Below, in pieces: positions 41,118-50,725 of a stretch of 64,000 bases of DNA (position 1 is the stretch's first letter; each line of letters begins with the position of its first letter). The stretch lies in contig NZ_MKIO01000031.1 in assembly GCF_001938945.1 (NCBI RefSeq), positions 124,001-188,000 on the forward strand, in the 5' to 3' direction. The notes below the pieces were generated by a model. That model had not been told where the DNA came from. It was given only the letters and a program-made list of their open reading frames with translations, and ran no database searches. Made by a program: the position numbers and the translations under genes. This DNA comes from Xaviernesmea rhizosphaerae. GTDB taxonomy: Bacteria > Pseudomonadota > Alphaproteobacteria > Rhizobiales > Rhizobiaceae.

Positions 41118-42140
41118 ATGAACTGGAAATTCACCCTGCCCCGCATCGGTGCGGCCCTGATCGCGCTGATCGGCATTTCCATGCTGATTTTCGCCATTGC
41201 CCGGGTCATGCCGGGCGACCCCGCCCGCATCGCGCTAGGGCCGAATGCGACCGAGGAACAGGTGGCCACCTTGCGCGCCGAGCGTCATCTCGATGCCGCC
41301 CTGCCGGTGCAGTACTGGGAGTTCGTCAAGGCGCTGTCGCGCGGCGATCTCGGCCGCTCGCTCTACACCAACCGGCCGGTGACCACCGACATCGCCCAGT
41401 TCCTGCCGGCCACGCTGGAGCTGGTGCTGGTCTCCGTCATCATCATGGTGGTGGTCGGCCTGCCGCTGGGCGCGCTCTCGGCCCATTTTCGCGGGCGGTT
41501 TCCCGATCATCTGGGACGGCTGATCGCGCTCCTGGGCATCTGCACGCCCGCCTTCGTCTGGGGCGTCATCCTGCAGCTGGTCTTCGGCTATTTCTATCCG
41601 ATCTTCCCGATCGAGGGCCGGCTTCTGGAAAGCACGCCGGTTCCGCCCACGGTGACCGGCTTCTATCTGATCGACACGCTGCTATCGGGCAATCTGTCGG
41701 CCTTCGGCGATGCCCTGCACCACCTTATCCTGCCGGCAACCGCGCTGGCGCTCGCCGGCATCGGCCAGACCGCGCGCCTCACGCGCTCCAACATGATCGA
41801 GGTCTATGCCAAGCCCTATGTGGAGATGGCGTCTGCCTATGGTTTCCGCCCCTGGCGCATCGCCACGCGCTATGCCTTCCGTCCGGCTTTCATCCCCACG
41901 CTGACGATCCTCGGCCTGGAATGCGCGGCCATGCTCGGCAATGCCTTTCTGGTGGAGAAGGTGTTCGGCTGGCCCGGCATCTCGCGCTACGGCGTGGAGG
42001 TGATTATCCGCAAGGATCTGGACGCCATCGTCGGCACGGTGCTGATCATCGCCGCCGCCTTCCTGATCATGAACATCCTGGTCGACGTGCTGGTCTCGAT
42101 CATCAATCCCCGCATCCGCCTGTCCCAGAGGAAAAGCTGA
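41118..42140 (+). CDS. ABC transporter permease (DppB-like)
   Basis: 340 residues, six main membrane segments. Opening RIGAALIALIGISMLIFAIA plus RVMPGDPARIALGPNATEEQ is the DppB signature, with a large periplasmic loop and the EAA-like loop YVEMASAYGFRPWRIATRYA (about 234-253). GGGGAAGA precedes the ATG. Ends in a TGATG overlap with the DppC-like gene. Confidence 0.93.
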   Translation: MNWKFTLPRIGAALIALIGISMLIFAIARVMPGDPARIALGPNATEEQVATLRAERHLDAALPVQYWEFVKALSRGDLGRSLYTNRPVTTDIAQFLPATLELVLVSVIIMVVVGLPLGALSAHFRGRFPDHLGRLIALLGICTPAFVWGVILQLVFGYFYPIFPIEGRLLESTPVPPTVTGFYLIDTLLSGNLSAFGDALHHLILPATALALAGIGQTARLTRSNMIEVYAKPYVEMASAYGFRPWRIATRYAFRPAFIPTLTILGLECAAMLGNAFLVEKVFGWPGISRYGVEVIIRKDLDAIVGTVLIIAAAFLIMNILVDVLVSIINPRIRLSQRKS

Positions 42141-43012
42141 TGGCCGCGCCCTCCGCTCCCGCCGGCGGCAACAAGCCGCGTTCCAAGGCGCTGGCCGCCT
42201 TCTTCGGCAATCCACTCTCCGTGCTGGGGCTGGCCATCGTCACGGTCATCGTCCTCCTCTCGGTCTTCGCCGACTGGCTGACGCCCTATCCCGAGCATGT
42301 CGGCCCGATCGGTGATTTCGCCGCGATGAACATGCCGCCGGACGAGACCTACCGGCTCGGCACCGACACGATGGGCCGCGACCTCTTCACCCGCATCGTC
42401 TATGGCTACCAGCTCTCGCTGATCATGGCCGTGGTGGTGCTGTCGATCGCCACCCCCGTCGGTGTCGTCGTCGGGCTGGTGGCGGGCTACAAGGGCGGCT
42501 GGATCGACTATGCGCTGATGCGCATCACCGACATCTTCCTGGCCGTGCCGCCCCTGGTGCTGGCCATGGCGATCATGGGCTTCCTGCAACCCACGCTTAT
42601 GAACGGCATGCTGGCGATCACGGCCATGTGGTGGCCCTGGTATGCGCGGCTGATCTACAACGTCACCCGCGCGGAGGCGCAGGAAGGCTATGTTCTGGCG
42701 GCCGAGACCGTCGGCGCCTCCACCGCGCACATTCTCTTCCGCGAGATCCTGCCAAATTGCTGGCCCTCGATCCTGACCAAGATGACGCTCGATATCGGCT
42801 TCGTCATCCTCATGGCCTCCTCGCTCTCCTTCCTGGGCCTCGGCGTGCAGCCGCCCACGCCCGATCTCGGCTCGATGGTGGCGGAAGGGGCGAAATACAT
42901 GCCCGATGCCTGGTGGCTGTCGGTCTGGCCGGCCATCGCCATCCTCATCGTGGTGCTCGGCTTCAATCTCGTCGGCGACGGCCTGCGCGAAGCCTTCGAG
43001 GCGGAGAGCTGA
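42140..43012 (+). CDS. ABC transporter permease (DppC-like)
   Basis: 290 residues. N-terminal cytoplasmic tail, first membrane helix LSVLGLAIVTVIVLLSVFAD, then RLGTDTMGRDLFTRIVYGYQ, the DppC hallmark, and the loop YVLAAETVGASTAHILFREI. ATG 42140 overlaps the previous stop by one base; the frame is open far upstream only because it is antisense-free DNA in the DppB gene. Heterodimer with the DppB-like subunit. Confidence 0.93.
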   Translation: MAAPSAPAGGNKPRSKALAAFFGNPLSVLGLAIVTVIVLLSVFADWLTPYPEHVGPIGDFAAMNMPPDETYRLGTDTMGRDLFTRIVYGYQLSLIMAVVVLSIATPVGVVVGLVAGYKGGWIDYALMRITDIFLAVPPLVLAMAIMGFLQPTLMNGMLAITAMWWPWYARLIYNVTRAEAQEGYVLAAETVGASTAHILFREILPNCWPSILTKMTLDIGFVILMASSLSFLGLGVQPPTPDLGSMVAEGAKYMPDAWWLSVWPAIAILIVVLGFNLVGDGLREAFEAES

Positions 43013-43013
43013 G

Positions 43014-43904
43014 ATGACGCGTGAACCCGTTCTGACCATCCGCGACCTTCACCTCGCCTTCGGCCGCTGGGGCCGCAAGAGCAATGTTCTCCATGGCATC
43101 TCGCTGCATGTCGGCGCGGGCGAGAAGGTGGCGCTCGTCGGCGAATCCGGCTCCGGCAAGTCGGTGACCGCGCGGCTCGCCATGGGCCTCCTGCAGGAGT
43201 CCCGCGCCACCCATGCCACCGGCTCGATCCGCTTCGACGGGATCGAGGCGGTGAAGGGCGGGCCGGAGATCGCCCGCCGGCGGGGCAACCGCGTCGCCAT
43301 GATCTTCCAGGATCCGACTTCGGCGCTGAACCCGACCTTCAAGATCCGCGGCCAGTTCCGCGAGGTGCTGCGCTCGGCCGAACCGCGCCTGTCCGATGCC
43401 GAGGCCGACCGGCGGGCGGAGGCGGCGCTGGCCGAGGTCAGCATTCCCGATCCCGCCCGCGCCCTGGATTCCTACGCCTTCCAGCTCTCGGGCGGCATGA
43501 ACCAGCGGGTGATGATCGCCATGGCGCTCGCCAACCGGCCGGAACTCCTGATCGCCGACGAGCCGGGCACGGCGCTGGATGTGACCGTGCAGGCGCAGAC
43601 GCTGAAGCTGATGGGCGATCTGGCTGCCACACGCGGCACGGCGGTGCTGCTCATCTCGCACAATCTCGGCGTCGTCCGCGAATTCGCCGACCGCGTCTAT
43701 GTCATCTATCGCGGACGGATGGTGGAGCACGCCACCACGAAGCAGCTCTTCGCCGCGCCGCGCCACCCCTATACCCAGGCGCTGCTGTCGGCGATCCCGA
43801 AGATCTCCGGCGGCGGCCTGCCAGACCTGCCGGAGCGCAGCCCCGATTTCGAACGCCCGCTCATCGTGCATGAAGGCTGCGGCGAGCCGGCGGAGGTGGT
43901 GTGA
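43014..43904 (+). CDS. ABC transporter ATPase (DppD-like)
   Basis: 296 residues. Walker A GESGSGKS (about 43-50), Q-loop MIFQDPTSALNP, signature LSGGMNQR, Walker B LLIADEPGTALD, switch His in ISHNLG. The oligopeptide-transporter C-terminal extension is short and lacks the usual Cys cluster, so it may not carry the iron-sulfur site seen in some DppD/OppD. Starts two bases after the DppC stop. Confidence 0.92.
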   Translation: MTREPVLTIRDLHLAFGRWGRKSNVLHGISLHVGAGEKVALVGESGSGKSVTARLAMGLLQESRATHATGSIRFDGIEAVKGGPEIARRRGNRVAMIFQDPTSALNPTFKIRGQFREVLRSAEPRLSDAEADRRAEAALAEVSIPDPARALDSYAFQLSGGMNQRVMIAMALANRPELLIADEPGTALDVTVQAQTLKLMGDLAATRGTAVLLISHNLGVVREFADRVYVIYRGRMVEHATTKQLFAAPRHPYTQALLSAIPKISGGGLPDLPERSPDFERPLIVHEGCGEPAEVV

Positions 43905-44734
43905 TGTCCGAACCGATCCTCGAACTGAACGGCCTCGGCAAGACCTTCGAGGCGGATGGCAACCGCGTCGTGGCCCTGTCGGATGTCTCGCTCACCTTCG
44001 CGCGCGGCGGCTGCCATGCCATTGTCGGCGAATCCGGCTCGGGCAAGACCACGCTGGCCAATCTCGTGCTCGGGCTGATGGCGCCCACGGCCGGCGAGAT
44101 GCGCTTCAACAGTGTGGCGCTGCCGGGAGACCGCGGCAAGGGCCACCGCCGCGCCATCCAGCTGGTGCAGCAGAACCCGCTCTCCGCGCTCAATCCACGG
44201 CGCACCATCGGCGCCAGCGTGCGCCTGCCGCTCGACGTGCACGAGATCGGCACCTCATCGGGCCGGGCGGCCCGCGTGGCCGAGCTTTTGCAGGAAGTGG
44301 GGCTGGAGCCGGACTATGCGCAGCGTTCGCCGCGCGGCCTCTCCGGCGGCCAGCGCCAGCGCGTGGCGATCGCCCGGGCGCTGGCCTGCGAGCCCGAACT
44401 GATCGTGCTGGACGAGCCGACCTCGGCGCTCGACGTGCTGGTGCAGGCCCGCGTGCTCAAGCTTCTCGAACGGCTCAGGGTCGAGCATGGGCTGACCTAT
44501 CTGTTCATCACCCATGATCTCGCCGTGGTGCGGGCCATCGCCACCACGGTCAGCGTCTTCCAGCGCGGCCGGCTGGTGGAAAGCGGGCCGGTCGAGGCGC
44601 TCTTCGCAGCACCGCAGGCCGATTACACCCGCCAGCTGATCGGCGCCGTGCCCGTGGTCACGGAAGAGGAGGCGCGCCTGCGCGATGCCATCCGCGCCGG
44701 CGCGCCCATGCCGGCAGCCGGACCCGGCGCCTAA
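43904..44734 (+). CDS. ABC transporter ATPase (DppF-like)
   Basis: 276 residues. Walker A GESGSGKTT (about 44-52), LVQQNPLSALNPRRTIGASV, signature LSGGQRQR, Walker B LIVLDEPTSALD, ITHDLAVVRAI. Starts by TGATG overlap with the DppD-like gene. Completes a five-gene importer. The LDH2-type gene starts 12 bp later. Confidence 0.93.
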   Translation: MSEPILELNGLGKTFEADGNRVVALSDVSLTFARGGCHAIVGESGSGKTTLANLVLGLMAPTAGEMRFNSVALPGDRGKGHRRAIQLVQQNPLSALNPRRTIGASVRLPLDVHEIGTSSGRAARVAELLQEVGLEPDYAQRSPRGLSGGQRQRVAIARALACEPELIVLDEPTSALDVLVQARVLKLLERLRVEHGLTYLFITHDLAVVRAIATTVSVFQRGRLVESGPVEALFAAPQADYTRQLIGAVPVVTEEEARLRDAIRAGAPMPAAGPGA

Positions 44735-44746
44735 GGACATTCCATC

Positions 44747-45838
44747 ATGCCCCAGAACACCCCTTCCTTCATCGCCTATGACGCGCTGGTCGATCTCCTG
44801 CAGGCGGTCTTCACCCGCGCCGGCACCTCCGACAGCGTCGCCCGGACGCTCGCGCAGAACTGCGCGGGCGCCGAGCGGGATGGCTCGCTCAGCCACGGCC
44901 TGTTTCGCATTCCCGGCTATCTCGGCTCGCTGAAGAGCGGCTGGGTTGATGGCCGCGCGGTGCCTGAGGTGGAGGATGTGGCGCCCGGCTTCGTGCGCGT
45001 GGATGCCTGCAACGGCTTTACCCAGCCTGCGCTCGCCGCCGGCACGCCGCTGCTCCTGGAAAAGCTTGCCGAAAATGGCGTGGCGCTGATCGCCATCCGC
45101 CGCTCCCACCATTTCGGCGCGCTCTGGCCCGATGTCGAGCCTTTCGCGCGGCGGGGGCTGGTGGCGCTGTCCATGGTCAACAGCTTCGCTTGCGTGGCGC
45201 CAGTCGGCGGCCGCAAGCCTGTTTACGGCACCAACCCGATCGCCTTCGCCGCGCCGCGCGCGGGCGACGATCCCCTGGTCTTCGACCAGGCGGCGAGCGC
45301 CTTGGCCAATGGCGATGTGCGGATTGCCGCGCGCGAGGGCCGCATGCTGGCGCCCGGCTCCGGCATCGACCGCGAGGGCCAGCCGACCGGTGACCCTGCC
45401 GCGATCCTTAATGGGGGCGCGCTGCTGCCCTTTGGCGGGCACAAGGGCGCGGCGATCGCGCTGATGATCGAGATCCTCTCGGCGGCGCTGACCGGCGGCA
45501 ATTTCTCCTTCGAGGTCGACTGGTCGAAGCACCCCGGCGCGGAAACGCCTGTGACCGGCCAGATCCTGATCCTGATCGATCCCGAGCGCGGCACATCCGG
45601 CGGCTTTGCCGCCCGGGTGGAAACGCTTCTCGACCGAGTGATCGACGCGGGCCAGCCGCGCCTGCCGGGAGACCGGCGCTACGCGCTGCGCCGCGCATCC
45701 GCCCGGGACGGCATTCCCGTGGACGGCGCACTTCTGCGTGACCTGCAGCGCATGGCCGGGCGGTCGCCGGCCGAGCCCCTCTTCGAGGTCCCACTCCAGG
45801 CCGGCGCCGAGGCAAACGCGGCCACAGCAACAATTTGA
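44747..45838 (+). CDS. Malate/lactate/sulfolactate dehydrogenase (LDH2) family oxidoreductase
   Basis: 363 residues, NAD(P)H-dependent. Family pattern DGSLSHGLFRIPGYLGSLKS (45-64) with the catalytic His50, RRSHHFGAL (119-126), YGTNPIAFAAPR and FGGHKGAAIALMIEI. Members include ureidoglycolate dehydrogenase, diketogulonate reductase and delta1-piperideine/pyrroline-2-carboxylate reductase (DpkA/LhpI). Beside HyuAB a cyclic imino acid or 2-oxo-acid reductase would fit best. The last 20 residues are an unstructured tail. Confidence 0.88.
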   Translation: MPQNTPSFIAYDALVDLLQAVFTRAGTSDSVARTLAQNCAGAERDGSLSHGLFRIPGYLGSLKSGWVDGRAVPEVEDVAPGFVRVDACNGFTQPALAAGTPLLLEKLAENGVALIAIRRSHHFGALWPDVEPFARRGLVALSMVNSFACVAPVGGRKPVYGTNPIAFAAPRAGDDPLVFDQAASALANGDVRIAAREGRMLAPGSGIDREGQPTGDPAAILNGGALLPFGGHKGAAIALMIEILSAALTGGNFSFEVDWSKHPGAETPVTGQILILIDPERGTSGGFAARVETLLDRVIDAGQPRLPGDRRYALRRASARDGIPVDGALLRDLQRMAGRSPAEPLFEVPLQAGAEANAATATI

Positions 45839-45863
45839 ACAACGAAAGCAGGAGCTGAAGCTC

Positions 45864-47888
45864 ATGGCGACACGCATCGGCGTCGATATCGGCGGCACCT
45901 TCACCGATCTCGTCTATTACGACGACGAGACCGGCGAGACCGTGGAGGGCAAGGTGCCCACCGTTCCCCATGCCCCGGAAGAAGGCGTGGTGGCCGCCGT
46001 CAGCGGCCATGTGCCGCGCGCGGTGATCGAGAAAGCGGAGTTCTTCCTGCACGGCACCACCGTCGGCCTCAACGCGCTTCTGGAGCGGCGCGGCGCCAAG
46101 GTCGGCCTGATCACCACCGAAGGCTTCCGCGATGTCTTGGAAATCCGCCGGGGAGACCGGGCGGAGATGTACAATCTGTTCTGGAAACAGCCGGAGCCGC
46201 TGGTGGCGCGCCATCTGCGGCTGGAAGTGGGCGAGCGCGTGCGCGCCGACGGCACGGTGTTCCGCCCCCTGGACGAGGCGAGCGTCGCGCCGGCGCTGAA
46301 AGCCCTGATGGACGAGCGCGTCGACACCATCGCCATCTGCCTGATCAATGCCTATGCCAATCCCGCGCATGAGCTGCGCGTGGAAGCGCTGCTGCGCGAA
46401 GGCGGCTTTACCGGCGGCATCTCGCTGTCGCACAAGATCTCCGGCGAGTACCGCGAATATGAGCGCACCTCGACGACCGTGATCGACGCCTTCGTGCGCG
46501 CCCGCATGTCCAACTATCTCAAGCGTCTGGATGCGCGCCTGCGCGAACTCGGTTTCAAGGGCACCTCGCTCATCACCCGCTCGGGCTCCGGCTCCATGAC
46601 CTTCACGGAAGCCGAGGAGCGCCCCTTCGAGACGATCATGTCCGGCCCCGTGGCCGGCGCGCAAGGCGCGAGCGAAGTGGCGAAGATGCTGGGCATCGAG
46701 GCGCTGATCACCGCCGATGTCGGCGGCACCTCCTTCGACGCGGCGCTGATCCTCAATGGCGAACCGCAGGTTCTCTATGAGGGCACGATCGACAACATGC
46801 CGATCCAGACGCCCTGGGTCGACGTGCGCTCCATCGGCTCGGGCGGCGGCTCCATCGCCCATATCGATGTCGGCGGCCTCATGCGCGTCGGCCCGCGCTC
46901 GGCGGGCGCGGCCCCGGGTCCCGCCTGCTACGGCAAGGGCGGAACCGAACCGGCGATGACGGACGCCGCAGCCTTCCTCGGCATGCTCGGCCCAGGCCGG
47001 CTCGCCTCCGGCATCACGCTCGATTTCGCCAAAGCCGAAGCGGCGATCGCGCCTGTCGCAGCCGCCATCGGGCAGGAGGTGGAAGCGACCGCGACCGGCA
47101 TCCTGCGCATCGCCGCCTCCTCGATGGCGAACGCGATGCGCGAGGTCTCGGTGGAACAGGGGCTGGATCCGCGCCGCATGGTGCTTCTGCCCTTCGGCGG
47201 CGCGGGCCCGCTGATGGCCACGCTGCTGGCCGACGAGCTGAAGATGACGCAGATCGTCGTGCCGCCGCTCGCCGGCAACTTCTCCGCCTGGGGGCTGCTC
47301 GGCGCCGACATGGTGCAATCGGCCGCGCGCACCCGCATCATGGACCTCGGCGAAGAAGCGGTCGCCAGCGCCAATGCGCTTCTGGCCGCGCTCTTTGCCG
47401 ACATTGCCGGCCGGGGCGAGCATGGCGCGCGGGAAACCGTGCTGAGCGCCCGGCTGGACCTGCGCTACAAGGGCCAGGAACATTGGCTGTCTGTCGAGGT
47501 GCCGCTGTCGGGCGAGGCGATCGCCGCCACGGCTGAAGAGATCGCGGAAAGCTTCGAGGCCGAATATCGCCGCGCCTTCGGCGGCGTCATGAGCGAGGCG
47601 ATCGAGATCGTCTCCGTGCGCGCCACCCTGCGCGCCCCGCTGCCGCGCCGCGGCCAGAGCACCAGGCCGGCGGCAGAGGAGGGCGCGGAGGAAGAGACGA
47701 TCCCCGCCTATTCCTTCGAGCGCAAGACCCGCCTGCCCTTCCGCGTCGTGCCGCGCGCCACGATCGCCGCGCCGCTGAAAGGCCCGGCGATCATCACCGA
47801 AAGCACCACCACCCTCTATCTCGATGCCGAATGGACCGCCGCGACCGGCGCCCATGGCGAGCTCGTGCTGACCCGTTCGGAGGCCTGA
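45864..47888 (+). CDS. hyuA: Hydantoinase A / 5-oxoprolinase-type ATPase subunit
   Basis: 674 residues; ATP-dependent ring-opening of a lactam or hydantoin, acting with HyuB. Phosphate-1 GVDIGGTFTDLVYYD at 6-20, LHGTTVGLNALLERRGAKVG, GSGSMTFTEAEERP, phosphate-2 DVGGTSFDAAL, then SIGSGGGSIAHID and PGPACYGKGG. ATG 45864 has AGGAG nine bases upstream. HyuA/B relatives are N-methylhydantoinase, 5-oxoprolinase, acetone carboxylase and acetophenone carboxylase, so the exact substrate is open. Three bases separate it from hyuB. Confidence 0.92.
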   Translation: MATRIGVDIGGTFTDLVYYDDETGETVEGKVPTVPHAPEEGVVAAVSGHVPRAVIEKAEFFLHGTTVGLNALLERRGAKVGLITTEGFRDVLEIRRGDRAEMYNLFWKQPEPLVARHLRLEVGERVRADGTVFRPLDEASVAPALKALMDERVDTIAICLINAYANPAHELRVEALLREGGFTGGISLSHKISGEYREYERTSTTVIDAFVRARMSNYLKRLDARLRELGFKGTSLITRSGSGSMTFTEAEERPFETIMSGPVAGAQGASEVAKMLGIEALITADVGGTSFDAALILNGEPQVLYEGTIDNMPIQTPWVDVRSIGSGGGSIAHIDVGGLMRVGPRSAGAAPGPACYGKGGTEPAMTDAAAFLGMLGPGRLASGITLDFAKAEAAIAPVAAAIGQEVEATATGILRIAASSMANAMREVSVEQGLDPRRMVLLPFGGAGPLMATLLADELKMTQIVVPPLAGNFSAWGLLGADMVQSAARTRIMDLGEEAVASANALLAALFADIAGRGEHGARETVLSARLDLRYKGQEHWLSVEVPLSGEAIAATAEEIAESFEAEYRRAFGGVMSEAIEIVSVRATLRAPLPRRGQSTRPAAEEGAEEETIPAYSFERKTRLPFRVVPRATIAAPLKGPAIITESTTTLYLDAEWTAATGAHGELVLTRSEA

Positions 47889-47891
47889 CCC

Positions 47892-49610
47892 ATGATCGAC
47901 CGCACCCCCGTCACCCACCGCGCCGGCGTGGCGCGCTCCGGCAACGCGGCCGAGGCCGACCCGATCACCACGGAAGTCGTGCGCCATGCGCTGAACTCGG
48001 CGGCCAACCAGATGAAGCGGGCGCTGGTGCGCACCGCCTTCTCGCCCGTCATCTACGAAGTGCTCGATTTCGCCGTGGCGATCTACGATCCGCAGATGCG
48101 CCTGCTCGCCCAGGCCCCCAGCCTCCCGATGTTCATGGGCACGCTGAACTTCTGCGTCGAGGAAGCGGTGAAGAATGTCGGCGGGGTGGACAACCTCTTC
48201 CCCGGCGACATGATCATGTACAACTGGCCCTATGGGACCGGCTCGCATCCGCAGGATCTGGCGGTGGTCAATCCCGTCTATCTCGAGGATGGCGAACTGA
48301 TCGGCTACACCGCGATCAAGGGCCATTGGCTCGATATCGCCGGCAAGGACCCCTATTGCACCGATACGGTCGACGTCTTCCAGGAAGGCACGATCTATCC
48401 CGGCGTGAAGATCTACAAGCGTGGCGAGCTCAATGACGACATCTACCGCATGGTGCTGGCCAACAGCCGCGTGCCGAAATTCGTCGCTGGCGATCTGAAC
48501 GCCCAGGTGGTCGGCTGCCGCGTCGGCGCAGCAAGCTTCCTCGATGTGGTCAAGCGCTTCGGCCGCGAAGAATACCGCAACGCCGTGGAGGCCATGTTCG
48601 ACCACGGCGAGAAGGTGGTGCGCTCCTATTTCGAGACCATTCCCGATGGCCGCTATGTCGGCCATGGCGAGATGGACAGCAACGGCATTACCGAGGACAG
48701 GATCCCGTTTGAAGTGGTGGTGGAGATCAAGGGCTCTGATGTGACGCTCGACTTCTCCAACGTGCCGGAGACGCAAGGAGGCCCGGTCAATTGCCCGGTG
48801 CCCTCGACGATTTCGGCAAGCCGCGTGGCCATCAGCATGCTCGCCGGCTATGGCGAGGCGCCGCATGAAGGGCATTTCCGCGCGGTGGAGGTAGTCACCC
48901 GCCCGGGCACCATGTTCCATCCGCTGCCGCCGGCCCCCTGCTTCCTCTATGGCTGGCCGGCGCTGCAGGCGATCGAGGTGATCTACAACGCCATCGCCAA
49001 GGCGTTGCCCAAGGCCGTGCCGGCGCAGAGCGGCGGCTGCATCTGCTCCGTGGTCTATTGGGGCACGCGCGCGGCCACGGGCGAACCCTGGGCAGACGGC
49101 TCCCCGCACCCGACCGGCCAGGGCGCCTGGGACGGCGGCGATGGCGGCACCATGCTGCACATCTCCGAATCCGCCACGCGCTTCTCGCCCGTGGAGGTCT
49201 GGGAGGCCAAGAACCCCTGGATCGTCGATCGCATGGCGCTGGCGCAGGACAGCTGCGGCCCCGGCCAGTGGCGCGGCGGCCCCGGCATCGACTTCCACTT
49301 CCGCATGACCGAGGACACCTTCATCACCACGGCGGTGGAGCGCACCAAAAACGAGCCCTGGGGCCTTGGCGGTGGTGGTGGCGGACGGCCGAACGGCGCG
49401 GCGGTGCGCTTTGCCGATGGCCGCAAGGTTTCCGTGCCGAAGACCACGCGCTTCCTGGTGCCGAAGGATGCGGTGGTGGAGCTTTCCACCGGCGGCGGCG
49501 GCGGCTTTGGCGATCCGGCCGCGCGCCCGAAAGAGGCAGTCGAGAAGGATCTCAAGGCCGGCTATATTTCACAAAGCTTTGCCCGCAAGCATTATCCACA
49601 GGCTTTCTGA
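47892..49610 (+). CDS. hyuB: Hydantoinase B / 5-oxoprolinase-type partner subunit
   Basis: 572 residues, partner of HyuA. Characteristic text: DPITTEVVRHALNSAANQMK near 23-42, PGDMIMYNWPYGTGSHPQDL, GYTAIKGHWLDIAGKDP, the Gly-rich LGGGGGGRPNG and the C-terminal STGGGGGFGDPAARP (both usual in HyuB). Last gene of the operon that starts with the DppA-like gene. Ring opening would give an N-carbamoyl or open amino acid for further breakdown. Confidence 0.92.
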   Translation: MIDRTPVTHRAGVARSGNAAEADPITTEVVRHALNSAANQMKRALVRTAFSPVIYEVLDFAVAIYDPQMRLLAQAPSLPMFMGTLNFCVEEAVKNVGGVDNLFPGDMIMYNWPYGTGSHPQDLAVVNPVYLEDGELIGYTAIKGHWLDIAGKDPYCTDTVDVFQEGTIYPGVKIYKRGELNDDIYRMVLANSRVPKFVAGDLNAQVVGCRVGAASFLDVVKRFGREEYRNAVEAMFDHGEKVVRSYFETIPDGRYVGHGEMDSNGITEDRIPFEVVVEIKGSDVTLDFSNVPETQGGPVNCPVPSTISASRVAISMLAGYGEAPHEGHFRAVEVVTRPGTMFHPLPPAPCFLYGWPALQAIEVIYNAIAKALPKAVPAQSGGCICSVVYWGTRAATGEPWADGSPHPTGQGAWDGGDGGTMLHISESATRFSPVEVWEAKNPWIVDRMALAQDSCGPGQWRGGPGIDFHFRMTEDTFITTAVERTKNEPWGLGGGGGGRPNGAAVRFADGRKVSVPKTTRFLVPKDAVVELSTGGGGGFGDPAARPKEAVEKDLKAGYISQSFARKHYPQAF

Positions 49611-50233
49611 TCCCGATCTTCCAAAAAGAGGTCAGACCGGACAGGCTCCGGTTCGACGATCGCGACCATCCTGCCGGCGGCGCGCCCGTCGCCGGCCCTG
49701 GATGAGATCAGGCGAAAAAAGGGAGACCCTGTTTTGCCAGAGATGCGACAAAACAAAGATTTAAAGCAACATGGTAAGCGAATCTGAAAATCGTGGTGCG
49801 GCTTGGATATGGCCGCAGTGCGGTGGGTCTTCGCTGCGCGCTTGCCCTCCGGGCTCAGCGCTTTGCCACGCAGGCTGTTGCCATGCGCCGGCTGACGTCG
49901 CGGGTCCGGGGCGGACAATATTTTCTCACCCTGAATTATACGCGTCACCGGCGAAGAAACTCGTGAAGTCTGCACGCCGAACCATGCTTACGGCAAGCAA
50001 CCTCCCCACTCCTTGAAATAACGCTTCATCTTGTATTAATTGATGCGTGTTTACGTCGCTTTTTGAGAGCGGCCATGGGCGCGCGCCGTTGGCAGGATGG
50101 GGCGGATATCCGCGCGACAGAATGCCATGCACTGACCGCGCGGGACCCTTGCCGATCGTCCGGCTTCTCCATGCCGGCGACGGGAGAAGCGGGCGATAGA
50201 CCCCGCCGGGCCTTGGGTGAGGAAGGACAGCAT
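49611..50233. other. 623-bp gene-free stretch
   Basis: No gene, repeat or strong terminator found. ACCGGACAGGCTCCGGT at 49637-49653 is a short stem that may end the hyu transcript. The AT-rich zone 49995-50055 probably holds the promoter of the molybdopterin-fold / GGDEF-EAL pair. An open frame running from 50063 into the next gene lacks conserved sequence and a ribosome site. Confidence 0.45.
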
Positions 50234-50725
50234 ATGGTGGTTCGCAGAGCATTTCTATTCGGCCTCGCGGCCAGCCTCGGCATCCCGGCTCTGGGTGCCG
50301 CATCGGCACGCGCGGATGAGACGATCCTCACCCTGCGCGACGAAAAGGGCACGCGCATCGCCGCGCAGACACTCGCCGAAATGGACGCCCTGCCACAGCA
50401 GAGCTTTCGCACCACAACTCCCTGGCACAAGGGCGTCGTCGAATTTTCCGGCGTGACGCTGAAGGCCTATCTCGATGCGGCCAAGGTCTCGCCGGAGAAG
50501 ATCCGCTTCGTCGCGCTGAACGACTATGTGGTCGATGCGGATGTGGCTTCGCTGATCCGGGGCGGCGCGCTGCTGGCCACGCGGCAAAATGGCGTGCCGC
50601 TGCCGGTCAGCGACAAGGGGCCGGTCTTCGTGATCTTCGACTTCGATGCCAATCCCGAGCTGCATCACCAGTTCTACCTCAGCCGCGCGGTCTGGCAGCT
50701 GGCCGAGATCGATATCAGCCAATGA
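50234..50725 (+). CDS. Small exported molybdopterin-oxidoreductase-fold protein without cysteine
   Basis: 163 residues. Signal peptide with RRAFLFG (Tat-compatible) and cleavage after SARA near 27. The mature part resembles the sulfite-oxidase/YedY molybdopterin domain (TTPWHKGVVEFSGVTLKAYL, VALNDYVVDADVASLI, LLATRQNGVPLPVSDKGPVF, WQLAEIDI). There is no cysteine at all, whereas molybdenum in this fold is held by one, so it is unlikely to be a normal Mo enzyme. The stop overlaps the GGDEF-EAL gene start by four bases, suggesting a periplasmic partner or sensor for it. Confidence 0.82.
   Translation: MVVRRAFLFGLAASLGIPALGAASARADETILTLRDEKGTRIAAQTLAEMDALPQQSFRTTTPWHKGVVEFSGVTLKAYLDAAKVSPEKIRFVALNDYVVDADVASLIRGGALLATRQNGVPLPVSDKGPVFVIFDFDANPELHHQFYLSRAVWQLAEIDISQ

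Noticed and set aside
40862..42139. Long N-terminal extension of the DppC-like frame
   Set aside because: Arg/Ala/His-rich text out of frame with the DppB-like gene it covers; the ATG at 42140 with TGATG overlap starts the conserved protein.
45408..49298. A 1296-codon open frame on the minus strand
   Set aside because: Antisense to the LDH2, hyuA and hyuB genes; composition is that of a GC-rich shadow frame (Ala, Arg, Gly, His, Asp-rich) without any family motif.
50063..50233. 57-residue extension before the molybdopterin-fold gene
   Set aside because: Signal peptide begins at 50234; the extension has no ribosome site or conservation clues and would bury the signal.
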